A stretch of 64,000 bases of DNA from Triatoma infestans. Lineage: Eukaryota > Arthropoda > Insecta > Hemiptera > Reduviidae. The DNA is taken from assembly GCA_011037195.1 (NCBI GenBank), contig JAAEAF010014923.1:23744-87743 (forward strand), given 5' to 3'. The stretch's first letter is position 1. Every line of letters starts with the position of its first letter. The notes beneath the pieces are model-generated. The model did no database searches, was not told the origin of the DNA, and saw nothing but the letters and a program-made list of their open reading frames with translations. Below are positions 1-12,300 of this stretch, piece by piece. The translations under genes and the position numbers were made by a program.

Positions 1-177
1 AGTAAGTGGCTGATATTTAAGGTATATCAGTCTTGTTTGTATCCTTTTTAAGTACGGTTTCAGTAAATTTAGCTCCCATTATGGTCCCAGAATGGACCCA
101 CTGGGCAGTTGAGGGCAATGAAGGATATTGTCCACGTTTAGAGAATATACTTGCTAATTGGAGGCCGAGAACTGCAC

Positions 178-262
178 TTAAGGAGCGTTGAAATGTTGTC
201 TCATGCGTTGATAAGTGCAATGTTAAGGAGCGTTGATAAATTGTTTAGTGTGTGTCTCATGA
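178..262. repeat. Imperfect tandem duplication, about 40-45 bp
   Basis: The phrase TTAAGGAGCGTTGA occurs at about 179 and again at about 224, each followed by a related stretch ending in GTCTCATG. This is a short diverged tandem duplication. The flanking bases 1-700 are AT-rich and show no credible gene; a minus-strand open frame at 17-220 matches nothing I recognise. Confidence 0.6.
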
Positions 263-699
263 GGCACGTATCTCGTAATATAATCTCTAAATGTTTTTAT
301 AATTTATGTTTTTATTTATTTTCAAGTTCCAAATAGTGCATGCATCTTTGGCAATATATTGCAAATAGCAAGTGAGCGTAAAAACTACTGATAATTGTCC
401 CTTAATAGAATGGTCGGTTTATATAAGTATCTATTAAATTGTTACATTAATGTAATGAGCTCAAGAAAAGTAGATTCACAATCTGAAACCACGTAATTTC
501 TAGTAATATGATCTCCAAAAATTCCCCCACAAAATTATTCTAACCAATAATTTTGAAGTTGTTATAATTAATGAAATTATAGAAATTGGAAAACAAGTAA
601 TTTCACCCAAAAATTTCCTTTTTCCTAATGCCCTATTAATTATATTAATTCATCTCTTTTTGCCTTCTTCATTTCATTAATTCTTGTGGATTCTTTTCA

Positions 700-1070
700 T
701 TTGTAAAACAGGGTGGATGTAAACGCAGTTTATTGAGAGAGTAGAACGCTGTTAGGTGGTTTTTTGAGGGAATCCACCGCTACCAATTAGGGAGATTAAC
801 TCTGTAAAAGACCACAGGAAAGTGGGAAAAGCAGTGAAAGGGGAAAGAGGAGGTTTGCAAGAGTAGGAAGTTTTTAATTGTTGGTGAATTCTTCATCAGG
901 GGAGAATAAAGCTGAGGAAGAAGTATTTTGAGTTGGTCGGAGGCGGTAGTGGTTATTACAGCCGGAGTGGTTGTAAGTGCCTCGCTCCTCCCTACACCTT
1001 CTCCTCTCTCTCTTCCACCACTGTCTTTCTTCAATGTCCTCCGCTTTCCGCTCTTTTTCAACAGACAAAA
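700..1070. promoter_or_regulatory. GC-balanced non-coding island (candidate regulatory)
   Basis: This patch is clearly less AT-rich than its surroundings and is not one of the repeats recurring in the window. It ends in a polypyrimidine run (about 990-1035). Short open frames on the minus strand encode low-complexity Arg/Glu/Ser sequence and do not look like protein. Regulatory function is inferred only from composition and lack of repeats. Confidence 0.2.
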
Positions 1071-1369
1071 ATCTAATTAAATTCACTTCTATAAAGAGGC
1101 AACCTTTCTAAAAAGTTCTTTATACTGATTTCTCTTGTTTAACATCTAATAGGATTGCTGTGTTTTTCTTTTTTCTTTTCTTTTTCTTTTGCAAACAGCA
1201 AACATCATGTTTAGATTTAATTATACTCATAAATTATTACATTCCAAATACTTTCATTCATTGATATCTCTTAGAAAGCGTTCTATAAACATTAATTTGT
1301 TTAAACTACTTTGTATATTGGACGCAATACTAAACATTCAGTTACAAAAAATTTATTACAAAAGATTAT

Positions 1370-1950
1370 TTTCAGATCAGGAATTGGATTATAAAGTCCA
1401 AAATTATACTATCCTATCCTATTCACTGTATACACTCTACTGATATCCCCGAGCATTCTAACACAAGCGTCGTTGCTCACGGTAATCCTTTCCTCTCATA
1501 ATGACACTGTAATTGCTTAACGTTTCTTTCTAGCCCATCTCCGATACTCGAGTCATGGTTTACAAAATCCTGGAAAAAATCAACCACAATTAACCCCAAT
1601 ACATTGTATTTACTTTCAACAAAAAAGTTCTATCTCCTGTCAAACTAATCAGAATTTCTACTTCACCTGCCATACCCATTATCTTTTAAGTACTTTGTCC
1701 ATTATAGACAAATGACTAAGATGAATCCACACACAAGACTTAAACGAACTTCCTCCGACAAACTTTTCAGACTGCTTGCTAGAATCTTTAAACGCTCTAA
1801 ACTACAGAACAAAAGGCGACTCTATATTTCCCTACCTGCACCCTCTTGGTTGTACGGTCTAGAACTCTGTGGAACAACAAAACATACTAGTCTGAACAGA
1901 CTATAAACTTTGCAGTGCAGAATACTCTATCATATAATGATGCTGACCAT
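1370..1950 (+). pseudogene. Jockey-type LINE reverse transcriptase fragment
   Basis: This is a badly decayed piece of the C-terminal half of a jockey-clade reverse transcriptase. Read across several frames it gives YSLYTLY near 1420-1440, then DIPEHSNTSVVAHG, the thumb region KILEKINHN, and a stretch ending NPHTRLKRTSSDKLFRLL, followed by WLYGLELCGTTKHTSLNRL near 1850-1905. The same order appears in the better copies at 38.6 and 41.7 kb (LTWNPLIRLKRQ, LELRGSTKRSHLHRI). Stops and frameshifts lie throughout and the catalytic YADD region is lost. It is non-functional. It abuts an oppositely oriented I-type LINE fragment. Confidence 0.75.
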
Positions 1951-1954
1951 TGTA

Positions 1955-2890
1955 TAGAATAAAAACGGGTGGGGAAACGAGCCTCATTCCACTGCGACCT
2001 ACAAGACGAGGTCTATTGTGGATCCCCTTAAATTATAGCACAACCCCCCAGCTTTGCCCTCCTAATGAGTCCTAGCAAAGCTGAGAAACGGCTCCGTCAT
2101 GAAGCTCATAGCTTCGGGATTGCCCTGTCCCCAATTGAAGAAACCTTGTCCTCACCAGGCCGGCGCACTCGCAGAGGATATCACCAGGGTTTCTTCCTCC
2201 GCCTTGCAGAATCGGCATACCCCGCTATCTGCAAGTTGTAGATGGTGCATGTGTATGTTCAGCCTACAATGCCCAGTTAGTAGACCCACAATTAGCATTA
2301 TATCCCTTCGGCTATGGCTCAGTAAATCTCTTGTGAATTTAGGCAAATGTCTCTTGATAAAGAGCTTTGCCTGCCTCTGTCCTGGTGTTCTCTCCTACCA
2401 AAGCAGACGCTGTTCTTCTATCCAACCTTTGTAGAAGTTTGAATAAGGCTCCTGGACAAGCCGCAGAAGGGTTCGGGGCCTATACAGGTATCCTGCGAAC
2501 CCTCTTTCGCTAGGTAATCCGCCTTTTCATTGTCCAGAAATCCCGCATGTCCCGGCACCCAGGCGAGTGTCAGTTTGAACCGAGCATCCTCCTCGGTTAG
2601 GGCAGTTAGGCTATTCCACACAGTCTTGAGATTATTTGGTGTGAAGAGCCTTCATTGCTGCTTGACTATCGGATTATATGGCCACTCTCTTACCCATTAA
2701 GCCTTGTCTTATACACTCCTTAACGCAGAGTTGTAGCGCCACAAGATGCTGACCATACTTTCCATACGTTCTGAAGATTTCTTTTGTCCAGATTTAGCGA
2801 AAACCTATTACGATAAATTCCACAACAAATCTCCCTTCATCACAATCTAATTAGGGAAACCCTTTCCTCAAGCTCACTGCCAGGAATGAG
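1955..2890 (-). pseudogene. I-type LINE RNase H and C-terminal fragment
   Basis: The minus strand, read from about 2890 down, shows RNase H landmarks: FSLNLDKRN, then the degraded SDSQAAMKALHT block near 2700-2660, then VPGHAGFLDNEKADYLAK near 2560-2510 and GPEPFCGLSR. After a frameshift comes the C-terminal cysteine motif CRFCKAEEET with LLTGHCRLN just before it (about 2350-2200), then HILCECAGL in another frame. This domain order (RNase H, then a CxxC tail) is typical of the I/R1 group of arthropod non-LTR elements. At least four frameshifts or stops are present, and the reverse transcriptase is absent. It lies tail-to-tail with the jockey remnant. Confidence 0.85.
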
Positions 2891-4155
2891 GAGCGGCTGA
2901 GACGTTATTGTCCCCGCCAAAATTTCTTGGGTAACTAATGTCATATTCATGACTATTACATTACTGTTTGCATTGCTTTGCTTGTTTATATCTTGCATAT
3001 TTATTTTATTTACAATTAAAATAAAAAAAGTAGTGTTAAATTATAGAGATTTATGAATTATGGTTTATAAATTCAGCTATTAAAATAAATGATTTTAACA
3101 TCTGCCTTAAAAAGGTAAATGGCAAACAAGAAAAAAATGAATAAAAATGTAACTTCTTAATATTTACTTATCCAAAGTTCCTGTTTATCCTGAACTTAAA
3201 ATGTTTTGGCTGTAGACCTCCTCTGGCGAAGTACAATATAATATGTAGTTTCTTCTGAAACTCTTCAGAAGAGAAGACATACTTAAATTACCTTCAATAT
3301 TATTTGTACTAAGGTTAAACATTAACTTAAACAATAAATTAGCTATCAACAAGTCACTGATATGACTCAAAGAGTAATAAGAATAGTGTGATTGATTCCA
3401 GAGTTCTAATCAATAAGAGTAATAATGTGATTGATTCCAGAAGTCTAATCCAGATAGTAATTGAAGGAAAATCCTGGTGTAATCCCGGCTAAATCTGACT
3501 GACTTGTACTTAACCACTTTTGCATAGCGTCATTAAAGTTGTTTACCATCCGCTTTAAATCTTCGTAAAAAGCTAGCTCGGTCTTTATATCGATTTATTC
3601 TACAATTCTTCTGTCCTAAATTTCCTAATTAACATACCCGTCTTGTTTAAAGTGAAAATGTCTCAGGAACTTACTGAAATAAGTTAAAATTGTTACTGAT
3701 TTAATTAGACTATTCGAGATTGTACTTCAACTTGTTCTATTTGATCAATAGTAACAATTTACAGAAATATTTATATTCTAGTTGCATGTATTTGAAAAGA
3801 GGGGCTAACTTGAATTATAAGTACCTTTTAAATCAAGTTTCTAAACTAGCATTAACTAATTGTTTCTAATATTGTAACACCAGCATATCTAGTCTTCCGG
3901 AGCGCATATGAAGAAGCGACGCTTTTTAGTATTAGCGACTGTAAAATCAAAATATCCAACAACTTGGAAAAAATATTATAATTATGCTGCAAGCTGCAGA
4001 ATCAATTATTTGTAACAAGATTGATTTATTTATGCAAACTAAACAAGCGCAATCATTTCAATATAATGTGAATTTGTTTTGCTTAATAAATGGCATTAAG
4101 TCGTAAAATTTCTTTGATTTATCAATCATTATTTGATTTGATTTTTTTAATTATT
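2891..4155. other. AT-rich intergenic DNA, no gene seen
   Basis: No coding region, RNA gene or known mobile element is recognised. The only structure is the short tandem duplication described separately at 3371-3450. Confidence 0.6.
3371..3450. repeat. Tandem duplication, about 40 bp
   Basis: AGAGTAATAA is followed by GTGTGATTGATTCCAGAG and TCTAAT at 3371-3410. The same string with small changes recurs at 3416-3450. It is a simple two-copy duplication. Confidence 0.75.
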
Positions 4156-4163
4156 ATAATAAC

Positions 4164-5029
4164 CAGAGTTGGGCATGGATTAATTTAAAAAAAAAAATCA
4201 TAAATATAACCAATATTCAAAAGAAGTGACTATTAATGACTAATGACTAAGTTTTATCAAATTAGCAATTATTCATGATTGGTTTTATTCAATAGGTCTG
4301 AAATAATCTCGAATAACTGTTATTCATTAGTCATATTACAGAGTATTCACCAATCATCTACGCGAATATCCCTGCAATGCTTCGAAATTGGTAGATTTCT
4401 TTATTGTCATCATTTTAAGAAATGTTTAAGCTTCGAAATTAATAAACATCAACTATATCGCTTTTCTATATAATTTAATTGGAACAAATTATTTTAAACC
4501 TGTTGTTTCCAATTTAACTTTATCTGAATAATTTTTTGCATCAACGTTACTTAAAGTAATTTTTCATCAGCTCGCAGTACAATAGACAGACCAATATCTA
4601 AGAGCATTTTATTCATATCCAGAGAAGTAAGAAAACTCAATTTTGAAATCTTAAATGATTTTTAATTCTTGTAAAATGGTAAACGAACGAAAAAAAAAAT
4701 ATTCGTTTAATATAAAACTGATGCTGGTGAATTTCGAAAAGAAAATTCACTTATAAAATGAATAACGAATACTGATGAAAGAGATAGTGATTGATGATTA
4801 ATGAATTGATCCTTTTTCATGACTAATGAATAGCAAATCACTATTCATTTCATGTGAATACATGAAGATTTATTATTTATTCATCATGAAGATACCATGA
4901 TGTCTGTGACTGAGCAAAGTTAGTCTTTAGTCGTCATAAGTGATGAATATTTTATTGTCATTAGTCATGAATTGAGAACGGGTGAATTATGGTCATAATC
5001 ATTAGTCAGAATAATTTTACCCACCTCTG
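4164..5029. mobile_element. hAT-like non-autonomous DNA element (MITE)
   Basis: The left end is CAGAGTTGGGCA and the right end, reversed, is CAGAGGTGGGTA, matching at 10 of 12 positions. CAGRGGTGGGCA-type ends are characteristic of hAT transposons. The flanking octamers ATAATAAC (4156-4163) and GTAATAAT (5030-5037) agree at 6 of 8 positions, as expected for an old 8-bp target duplication. No transposase frame is present. The interior is packed with ATTAGTCAT / ATGACTAAT motifs in both orientations (near 4240, 4325, 4820, 4925, 4960, 5000), resembling subterminal transposase-binding repeats. Confidence 0.75.
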
Positions 5030-6465
5030 GTAATAATAGATCATAATATAATAATAATATTGTATCTACAATATTATAACAGTATTATAATATTCTCTCA
5101 ACATTCCTGTATAAAACTCCACATTTGATAAAAACTTTAAATTATATTACAGTTCTCTTTAAATAAATAAACCAATAAACATTTTGTACAATCAAAATAC
5201 CATTTTACTTCCCCATTTCAATTCATTCATTATTATTTTTTTTCTAAAATTAATTATAAGAGATCAAAAGAGTGAAATACAAACACGAAATAAATTGTAT
5301 AAATGAGAAGTAGAAAACGATTAAAGAGAATATAATTGGAAGAGGAGTTTCGCCGTTATTCTGTGTGTATGGTTCTTTGTATGAAATGTTGGAGAACTTG
5401 TTTTGTACTTAGTGTGGAAAAAGGAAAAACCAAATGTTTACTTGGCCATGTTTTTCTTCTTCTTTTTTTTTCCTGAAGAACTACTGTACTTTTTTACTGG
5501 TACGATTTGTTTGATGTATACAACCTTTAGAAATGTTGAATGAATGAATGGCTTTTTTTAATGAAAGGAAGACGGTTTGCTATTTCAATATATATAAAGG
5601 AATGAAGCAATGCTTTCTTTCTGTTATATAATAAATCAAGTAAATTATTTTATTTACTAATTTTTAAAATAAAAATTTTTGTTTCCCAGTTATGTGTAGA
5701 AAATTTTATAACAAGTCTGCTAAATGTATCCAAGTTTTATACCTATGTTTTAAAACAAACAAAAAAAAAAAAAAAATTATAACCGCTGTCTATACATTCT
5801 TGTTTAGTTATGCGTAATCTCCCCAGGGGAATGCGGCCATCGCTTACTATTACATTTTATTGTGCCATAAAATGTTCAATTCACTTCTTGAAGGGATGAA
5901 CACCATCTGCAGTTGTCAGTGTATTGGTTTGCTCCCCTTTAGATTTTCTTTTTAACTTTTTTTTTTTTTCTTTCTTCTTCTCCTTCTTCTTCTACTATTT
6001 TCCTTCAATGACTGTTCATATGTTAGAGTAATATCATAAGTATAAATTAATATGTTTATGTAAACAAGAATTTTCCATTTTCTTTTCACTTTTATTGTTA
6101 CACAAAGTCCATTTGGGGGAATAAAGTTTATAGTTTATTATACTGCTGAATATGTGGAATTACGAAAGCTAAGTTTAAACTCTTCACTTTTGTTTAAAAT
6201 AGTTTCGGTTGGTTTAGCTAGGAAAAATTGTATTAAAAAACAAATATTAAAATAGTTATTAAGTAAGCATAATCTTTAAATTAAACTTTTAAATCCAATT
6301 AAGTGCTTATTTCTATGCATATTTCATGTCCAGTTACAATCAAATGCCGGATAGTGGAACTTCATCTTTATGAGCTTTATTTCAAATTGAAAAAAAAATC
6401 CTATCTGCCATCAGCAAAATTTGAAAAGGAAATTTAAAAAGTAGCCAAACTCATTGAGTAAGGGC
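5030..6465. other. AT-rich intergenic DNA, no gene seen
   Basis: Long A and T runs. A small GC-richer patch at 5815-5935 has no ORF. Nothing else is identifiable. Confidence 0.55.
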
Positions 6466-6469
6466 ATTG

Positions 6470-6692
6470 AGGGCAGAACACGTATTAACTCAGTGATAGC
6501 GTCTGGACTCCCACGCGTAAGTCTCGGAGTCGAGTCCAGCAAATGCTGCCCTTAGATTTCTCTTCCTAGGCGCCTCTATAGCTCGCTGTCTGTAACGAGG
6601 ATACACTGCCCAGAAGCCCGCAATACACTGAGAAGCTTCCGAGCCCCAATGCCCACAGATCTTGGACGCGCCTTAAATTAAACAAAAAAAAA
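6470..6692 (+). mobile_element. SINE family A, copy 1 (tRNA-derived)
   Basis: The tRNA-like head has an A-box-like TTAACTCAGTGATAGCG (about 6484) and a B-box-like GGAGTCGAGTCC (6527-6538). The body shared by all family members follows (GCCCTTAGATTT, CTTCCTAGG, GAGAAGCTTCCGAG) and it ends in GACGCGCC plus an A-rich tail. It is transcribed by RNA polymerase III if active and has no protein. It lies 226 bp from an inverted copy. Confidence 0.9.
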
Positions 6693-6895
6693 CATAATTA
6701 TAATAAGAAAAACTCACTGATTTCCCGGAACCGCTGCTAAATAAAAAGAATAACAAGGGAGTACTTGACATCAAAATTGGAATATTTACTAAACCATTTA
6801 CGATAAACGAATCTAAAATATTGTCGACATAAGAAGATTTGTGATCAAAAAAGTCTGTTATGAAACACTCACATACCAATTCTCTTATTACAATT

Positions 6896-7119
6896 TTTTT
6901 TTTACTTTTTATTTTATTAAGGCACGTCAACATCTGCGGTCACTGGCGCCCGGAGCCTTCTCAGTGCACTGCCGGCATCCGGACAGTGTTCTCTCGTTAC
7001 AGACAGTGAGCTGCAGAAGCTCCTAGGAAGAATAAATCTAAGGCTAGCACAGCTGGACTCGAACCTGGGTCCTCCGCGTGGGAGTCCAGTACGCTAACCA
7101 CTTAGCTATTTCCCTTCCC
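6896..7119 (-). mobile_element. SINE family A, copy 2, with 15-bp target-site duplication
   Basis: Reverse orientation of the family: the A-rich tail complement is at 6896-6918 and the tRNA-like head is at the right end (GACTCGAACCTGGG as the reversed B box, AGCTATTTCCC at the end). The insertion is flanked by the direct repeat TCTCTTATTACAATT at 6881-6895 and 7120-7134, which establishes both the limits and retrotransposition. Confidence 0.95.
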
Positions 7120-7134
7120 TCTCTTATTACAATT

Positions 7135-8079
7135 ATTACAAGTTTTAAGTGTCAAATTTTTCCCCATTTGGAATTATTACTAAATGTGATAGCTTTCTAA
7201 TATTAATATAGGTGGCGGGAGTGTACTTCGCTTTTAGGGCGCAGGACTAACTATATATATAACTATTTGCCACGAATGTAATAATATGAAAATTTGTCGC
7301 ATTTCGTAATACTTTCTCTTCTTAAGAAGTAAGAGAATGTAAAAATTGCTACCTAGTCGTTTGGCTTTTTTGCTCTATTAATAGAAGATTGAGGGTAGGT
7401 TGTCACTTTGAGGCTCAGTTAAAACATGGTAATTCAAAAATCACTTCTGCAATCAGCCAATGAATAATCACTTGATGTAATTCAAATATTTCATTACTTT
7501 CTTTTAATATCATTTTAATATTAATAAAAAGATAATTTATATATGGCAATTGAAATTTGAAGTCTGGTTAAAAATTAATTTTATTACAATATAAAGGCGA
7601 ATCTATTTTTTGTGTACAAAATGTTGGATGCTTACCGTTTATAGAAGCACCATTGATGTTCTGAAAAAATAAAAAATTAAATAGTAACTTAATTTTTTTG
7701 AGGAATATTTTACGTTAGGAAATTCCAAAAAATCAATCGTGCTCATTTTAAGTGAATTATAAACAATAAATATACAATTATTTAAAACCAATCTAGATTT
7801 CAAATGAACAAGTTATAAGAAAAATAGGTTGTGAGTAATATATGGAATTCAATTTTGCTCGATGGAAATACGTGGCAGAACACGTATTGAATATAACATC
7901 GAGCACATGTGTCAGGAAAGCCATATTTCTATCAAAGATATACCAGTATTAACATGTTATACACGCCATATATTTAACTAATTGTTTATATTGTAATTAT
8001 ATAAATATTCTCTTCTACATATACCATAAAAATTTAACCATAAAAACGGTATTTTTACATTACACACTAATATAATATA
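7135..8079. other. AT-rich intergenic DNA, no gene seen
   Basis: No gene or recognised element is found here. Confidence 0.6.
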
Positions 8080-8480
8080 CAGCTGGGCAAAATATAGTTG
8101 CAACTACCAAATTTTAAACTGCAGTTTCATTAGCTGAAATATAGTCTAAATTAACAGCTGCTAATGTAATTATAGTTTCTTTTGCATTCTTATTATTTTT
8201 CCCACTAAATTAGTTGTAGTTGAAACTCCAACTGCAACTCTAAATGAGAAAAAGTAGTTGCACAAACTACCAATTCATATGTAGTTATAGTCTTAGTAAG
8301 CAATAAAACTGACAACTGTAACTACCTGAATCTTCAATTTTTTAATAATTATTCTGCTTGACATCTTTATTTCTCAGTTAATTTTTTATTTCTGACTTTC
8401 ATACTTGATCTGATTCCAATTTGGCAAACAATTTCACAAATTGAATCTTGTCATTTCAAAAGTAACAACAATAAGATAAA
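8080..8480. mobile_element. hAT-like element related to the 49.1 kb copy (left part)
   Basis: It begins CAGCTGGGCAAAATATAG and then runs parallel to 49146-49570: both share AAACTGCAGTTTCATTA, GTTTCTTTTGCA, GAGAAAAAGTAGTTGCAC and ATGTAGTTATAGT in the same order. The interior is rich in TAGTTGCAACTA-type palindromes. No matching right terminus is found, so it is probably truncated. Confidence 0.6.
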
Positions 8481-8555
8481 TTAACTTATCCGTAGAATAT
8501 TAAAATATTTTTCTCCCTGTAATGGTACTTATTATTTGCATCCGAAATGATAATA

Positions 8556-8753
8556 TAGGTCGCTGGACAACCAGCCGAGGTCCCGAGTTCGAGTCCATTG
8601 CTGCCCTTAGATTTTCTCTTCCTAGGAGCTTCTACAACTCACATTCCGCTGATGGACAGTGCTGTCTGTAACGAGAGAACATTGCTTGGAAGCTGGCAGT
8701 GCACTAAATAGGCTCTAATGGCCTCAGAAGTAGATACGCCTAAAAAAAAAAAA
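8556..8753 (+). mobile_element. SINE family A, copy 3, lacking the A box
   Basis: It retains the B box (GAGTTCGAGTCC near 8585), the body (CTTCCTAGGAGCTTCTACA) and an A-rich tail at about 8741-8753. The A-box end is missing or too diverged, so it is a dead copy. Confidence 0.9.
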
Positions 8754-9299
8754 TTAACTAAAAGTAAGTAACCCTCATAATTACGACAGCTGTTTACAAG
8801 TTCTTCACCTTTCCTAATTAAGTTCTAGCAATTGCCTCTAAAGATGTCAAAACTTCCTGGGTTGTTTTCTATTTTCCTCCATACTCCACTGTTTACACGT
8901 CTGCTTGCAATGATTGAATCTATCATGGATCCAGTAATACATATTCTCTCTATAAGGCACTATTTATTACGTTGCTTTAACTGGTGCAAATATTCTTGAA
9001 TGTTGTGCAATTGTTTTTATTTTCTCTTTAAGACCACCAACTCGGATGGGCAATATCCCAGCACCGCAGCTACCATAGGCTTATCTCTTCTAAACATGAG
9101 TTTTTCTTAAGGAAGAAGATACACTTAGGCCACCTTGCGTCCAGTATCGTCCGAATACCTCTCACATCAACTCTTTATCATTTAAAACTCGCAGAGCTAG
9201 AGCGAGAGAGAGATTTCCGATTCCAAGTTTGGCTCTAAAATCAAGTACACAGTTTTAGGAATCAAGACAAAGCAAAGTGCTAGTATTTCCCAAGGAAAA

Positions 9300-9765
9300 G
9301 GATGGAGTAAAATGGTGTTTCATCTTTCTAGCCACATTTCCTATAGAGTGGGTGAGAACAAGAGACACGCATTGCCCTAAGAACGAGGCAATAATCCTTC
9401 TAGTTCAATTTCATTTTGCTAAGGATATATGGTACTGTCTTAAATGAGATTGACTCTTGCCCCGCAATATTCCTCCATTAAGAGCGTTTTTTTCTGTTTG
9501 AGCTATCCTCACAAATCCACTGACTATGTTGTAGGAGATCCTGCGAAAAGGCCAATGAGTGGTCGCAAGGCCCCCTTCTATGCCAACGTTTTGTCCTCTC
9601 TGTTTTCTAGAATATACCACGGCAGACATAGGTTATTGTGGTTCGTCAGTAACTCTAGCTCATTTCAGCATTTATCAACAATTTTAGATCTAACGCAATC
9701 TGCTTTCAAAGCTTTTAGTGCTACCTGATCGTTGGTTAAGATTACAAAGTTTTCTGCCCTTATTA
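9300..9765 (-). pseudogene. I-type LINE RNase H remnant
   Basis: Read on the minus strand from about 9760, it gives VLTNDQVALKALKADCVRSK followed by NELELLTNHN, the part of RNase H that includes the (T/S)DSQAAL block in other copies. Further down are a degraded ENREDKTLA block (compare DNEKADYLA) and GALRPLIG before a possible CxxC tail with KDETPFY near 9330. Several stops and frame changes occur. The order matches the 2.0-2.9 kb copy. Confidence is lower because the sequence is heavily decayed. Confidence 0.55.
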
Positions 9766-9943
9766 CTAATTAATGTTATAAGTGCACTTTAGACGCTAGG
9801 TCCCACATCAACGTAGGTTCAGGAGCTATCGGTTTAAACAAGTACTTCTGGTGTAGGAAGAAGTATTGCATTCGGTCAGTCCGTCGACATTGAGTTTTCA
9901 ACCGAATTATTAGTTTGATACATCTTAGACACTTAAATTTGAT

Positions 9944-10210
9944 ATAGGTGTCGGCTAACGGAATCGACATCAAGACAGGCTAGTGAGTATTCAGGGTTCG
10001 ATTCTCGTAAAAGCAAAGACGGTGTTGACGAAGTATTGTGAGAAAAAGTGGGAAGCAACGATTGGTAGCGAACTTATGTAGCGAAGGCTAGAACTAAACG
10101 GCAAGTGAACCGCGACGTCCTTATCACATGTTCCCAATAAAAACCGCCGACTGGCAAGCCTTAGTCCATCATGGGCTGTTACGTCATTTGTTGTTTTTTT
10201 TTTCTGATAC
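9944..10210 (+). mobile_element. SINE family C, copy 1
   Basis: A B box GGGTTCGATTC lies at about 9995. A body follows with GAGAAAAAGTGGGAAGC, GGTAGCGAAC, GGCTAGAACTAAA and ATGGGCTGTTACG, shared with the copies at 21.1 kb (reverse) and 32.9 kb. It ends in a T-rich run near 10195-10203. The A box is weak. Confidence 0.7.
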
Positions 10211-10479
10211 ATTAATAAACTATAAGTTTTATTCGAAACATTTTTCTAGAAAAATTGTTTTAAAGACGATTGCGGAAGCGCTAAGACGAAATACCAATGA
10301 AAGTTCTTATCGTTAAAGTCTAAGGTTCCTCCACTATATGTTATTAAGGTTAATTAAATGTTTTCAAAAATTCCAAGTTTCAAGACAACTCCCATATCAT
10401 CCAGTCCAGTTTTCCAATTAAAAAAATACAGACCTAACGATTTTCACTTAGGTATATTTATGAAGAAAATCGTAGAAAA

Positions 10480-10900
10480 CTGAAAAAAGAAAGAAAGAAA
10501 AACTGTTCAGTAAAGTCACACTTCCGCGTTTAGCCAATTTTCTTCAAAATCAACTCGGAATTTTTGAAATACATTTAATTCTAATTAATATTATCTAGAT
10601 AATAAAACCATATAACAAACTAAATTAACACTTAAAAGTAAAACATAACTCCACGCTTCCCCCCAAAATCACCTTTAAATAACTTTTCCTAGACAAAATA
10701 TTCAGATAAAAGTTATAGATCTAAATATATGTAGTGTTTATCAAAACTTAAAAAAAAAAAGAAATCGTCACAGCCATTTTGGAGAAAAATCACAAAAAAA
10801 AAACATCCATTTCATCGCAATGTTGAAACCATCTCAAGTCGCGCAAGTGGCATTAGCAGTTTGGGGTAACTTTAACTTAAACTTCTCCTAAAAAATGTGT
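10480..10900. repeat. Fragment of dispersed CA-core repeat family
   Basis: AACTGTTCAGTAAAGTCACACTTCC followed by TTTTCTTCAAAATC resembles 12875-12925 (AACTGTTCACTAAAGTCGC, TTTTCTTCAAATCGGC). It seems to be a partial copy of the same anonymous repeat. No ORF is present. Confidence 0.45.
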
Positions 10901-11269
10901 TTAGTTCAATGAAGGCTTTTTATCTCTCTTATAAAATCATGAACATGTAAAACATTAATAAAAAATAAGGATAAATAATATTTATTAAACAATCGAAATT
11001 TGAATAAAATTCTACGAAATAGTACTATGAGAGTTGCGGATAGAGAATGTCATTATTTCTCATCAAAAATTTGTTGTTTCGTTCCAACAAAATTCAATGA
11101 TTTGAAAGTTAATCTAAGATAATTTAAATAATTATTTCTAGTAAGCGAGATTTTATTTTGTATTTTTTAAAGCATAATGTACTATTATATAAAAATCTAT
11201 ATATTTATTTATTTGTATGTTCTTTTGTGGATATGTCTGTGTGTATATATGTGCAAGATTAGTAAACCC

Positions 11270-11750
11270 TAAACCTGTTCCAAGTTAATAGTTAATGGCT
11301 TGGAAGAAAGACAGCAACACTTGATAAGGGGGAGCCATTTTGTTTCTGTTTACTTTACTGTAATAGTTATGTGTTAGTGTGCGTACATAGCTACCGTTCA
11401 CTTCAACTACCCCCCCCTACCACATGTGTATGTGGACGAATGTGTTAGTAAGAATAAGGAGAAGAACTCAGAAGAAAGCAAGGAAAAAAGTACTTTTCTT
11501 TTTCTTTTTTTTTTTTAGAAGAAAGTAAAAGAAGGGACAGTTAGTAAGTAGAATGAGAAGGTTAGGGGAAATGGAACAAGAAGAGTCCTGGAGTCCCTGA
11601 ATAATCTGCTTCTTGAATTTGTATTGATTGCCGAGGGGACACTCTGCTAGATTAACTACCTTACCTCTTCTCCGACAGTCTTGTCTCTTCTATAACGCCT
11701 GTTCACCACCAGTATTTCAGATATAGTTCACCCTGTCTATCTAGAAATTC
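11270..11750. promoter_or_regulatory. GC-balanced non-coding island
   Basis: Non-repetitive sequence with a GATA-type match (CTTGATAAGG), an E-box match (CACATGTG) and a purine-rich centre. No credible ORF. Regulatory role is inference. Confidence 0.15.
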
Positions 11751-11829
11751 TTGTTTATATTATTTATTGAATACGATTCAAATTTTTATATGGCACATAT
11801 TATTTATTTAATATTTGACACTTTTATAT

Positions 11830-12300
11830 TTCATGTAAGCTTTCTTTACATTGATTTTCCCATTTATTTTCTCTTTATTCCTGGGTGAGAGGATGAATTG
11901 TAATCGTGTCAAATTTTTCGAAATTGAGTCGTTTTTTTTCGGAAATACATACGACTAATGATTTTAACGAAATTGTGTCTGTGAACAAAATACTCAAAAA
12001 CGAAAAATCGCAAGAAGTTTAAACTTGGTATCCCATTGAGGCAGTACCACCGCAACTAACATAAAGGTTTTAGGGCAAAAGCCATCCATCAAGAATCCAA
12101 TTTAACTGAATAGATTTTGTATTTTTTTGCGATTTTCTCAAAAATGGCTTCAACGATTTTCTTTCGACTTCGTGTACTATATATACACATAAATGCCTTA
12201 CAATTTTATTTGTGATATTTATTCTGAATAGTTTTAGCTTAATATTTTCGAAAGTAGCACTTCAGTTTAATTTAAGGTTTGGTGGTTTAGCCAACTCGTT
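11830..12300 (+). repeat. Dispersed repeat family (CA-core type), copy
   Basis: It shares ordered blocks with 32.03-32.54 kb and, reversed, with 62.13-62.66 kb: GTGTCAAATTTTTCGAAATT, CGAAAAATCGCAAGAAG, TAAACTTGGTATCC, then ACCACCGCA and a GGGCAAAA block. No ORF. It may be a non-autonomous transposon, but no terminal repeats are clear. Confidence 0.55.
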
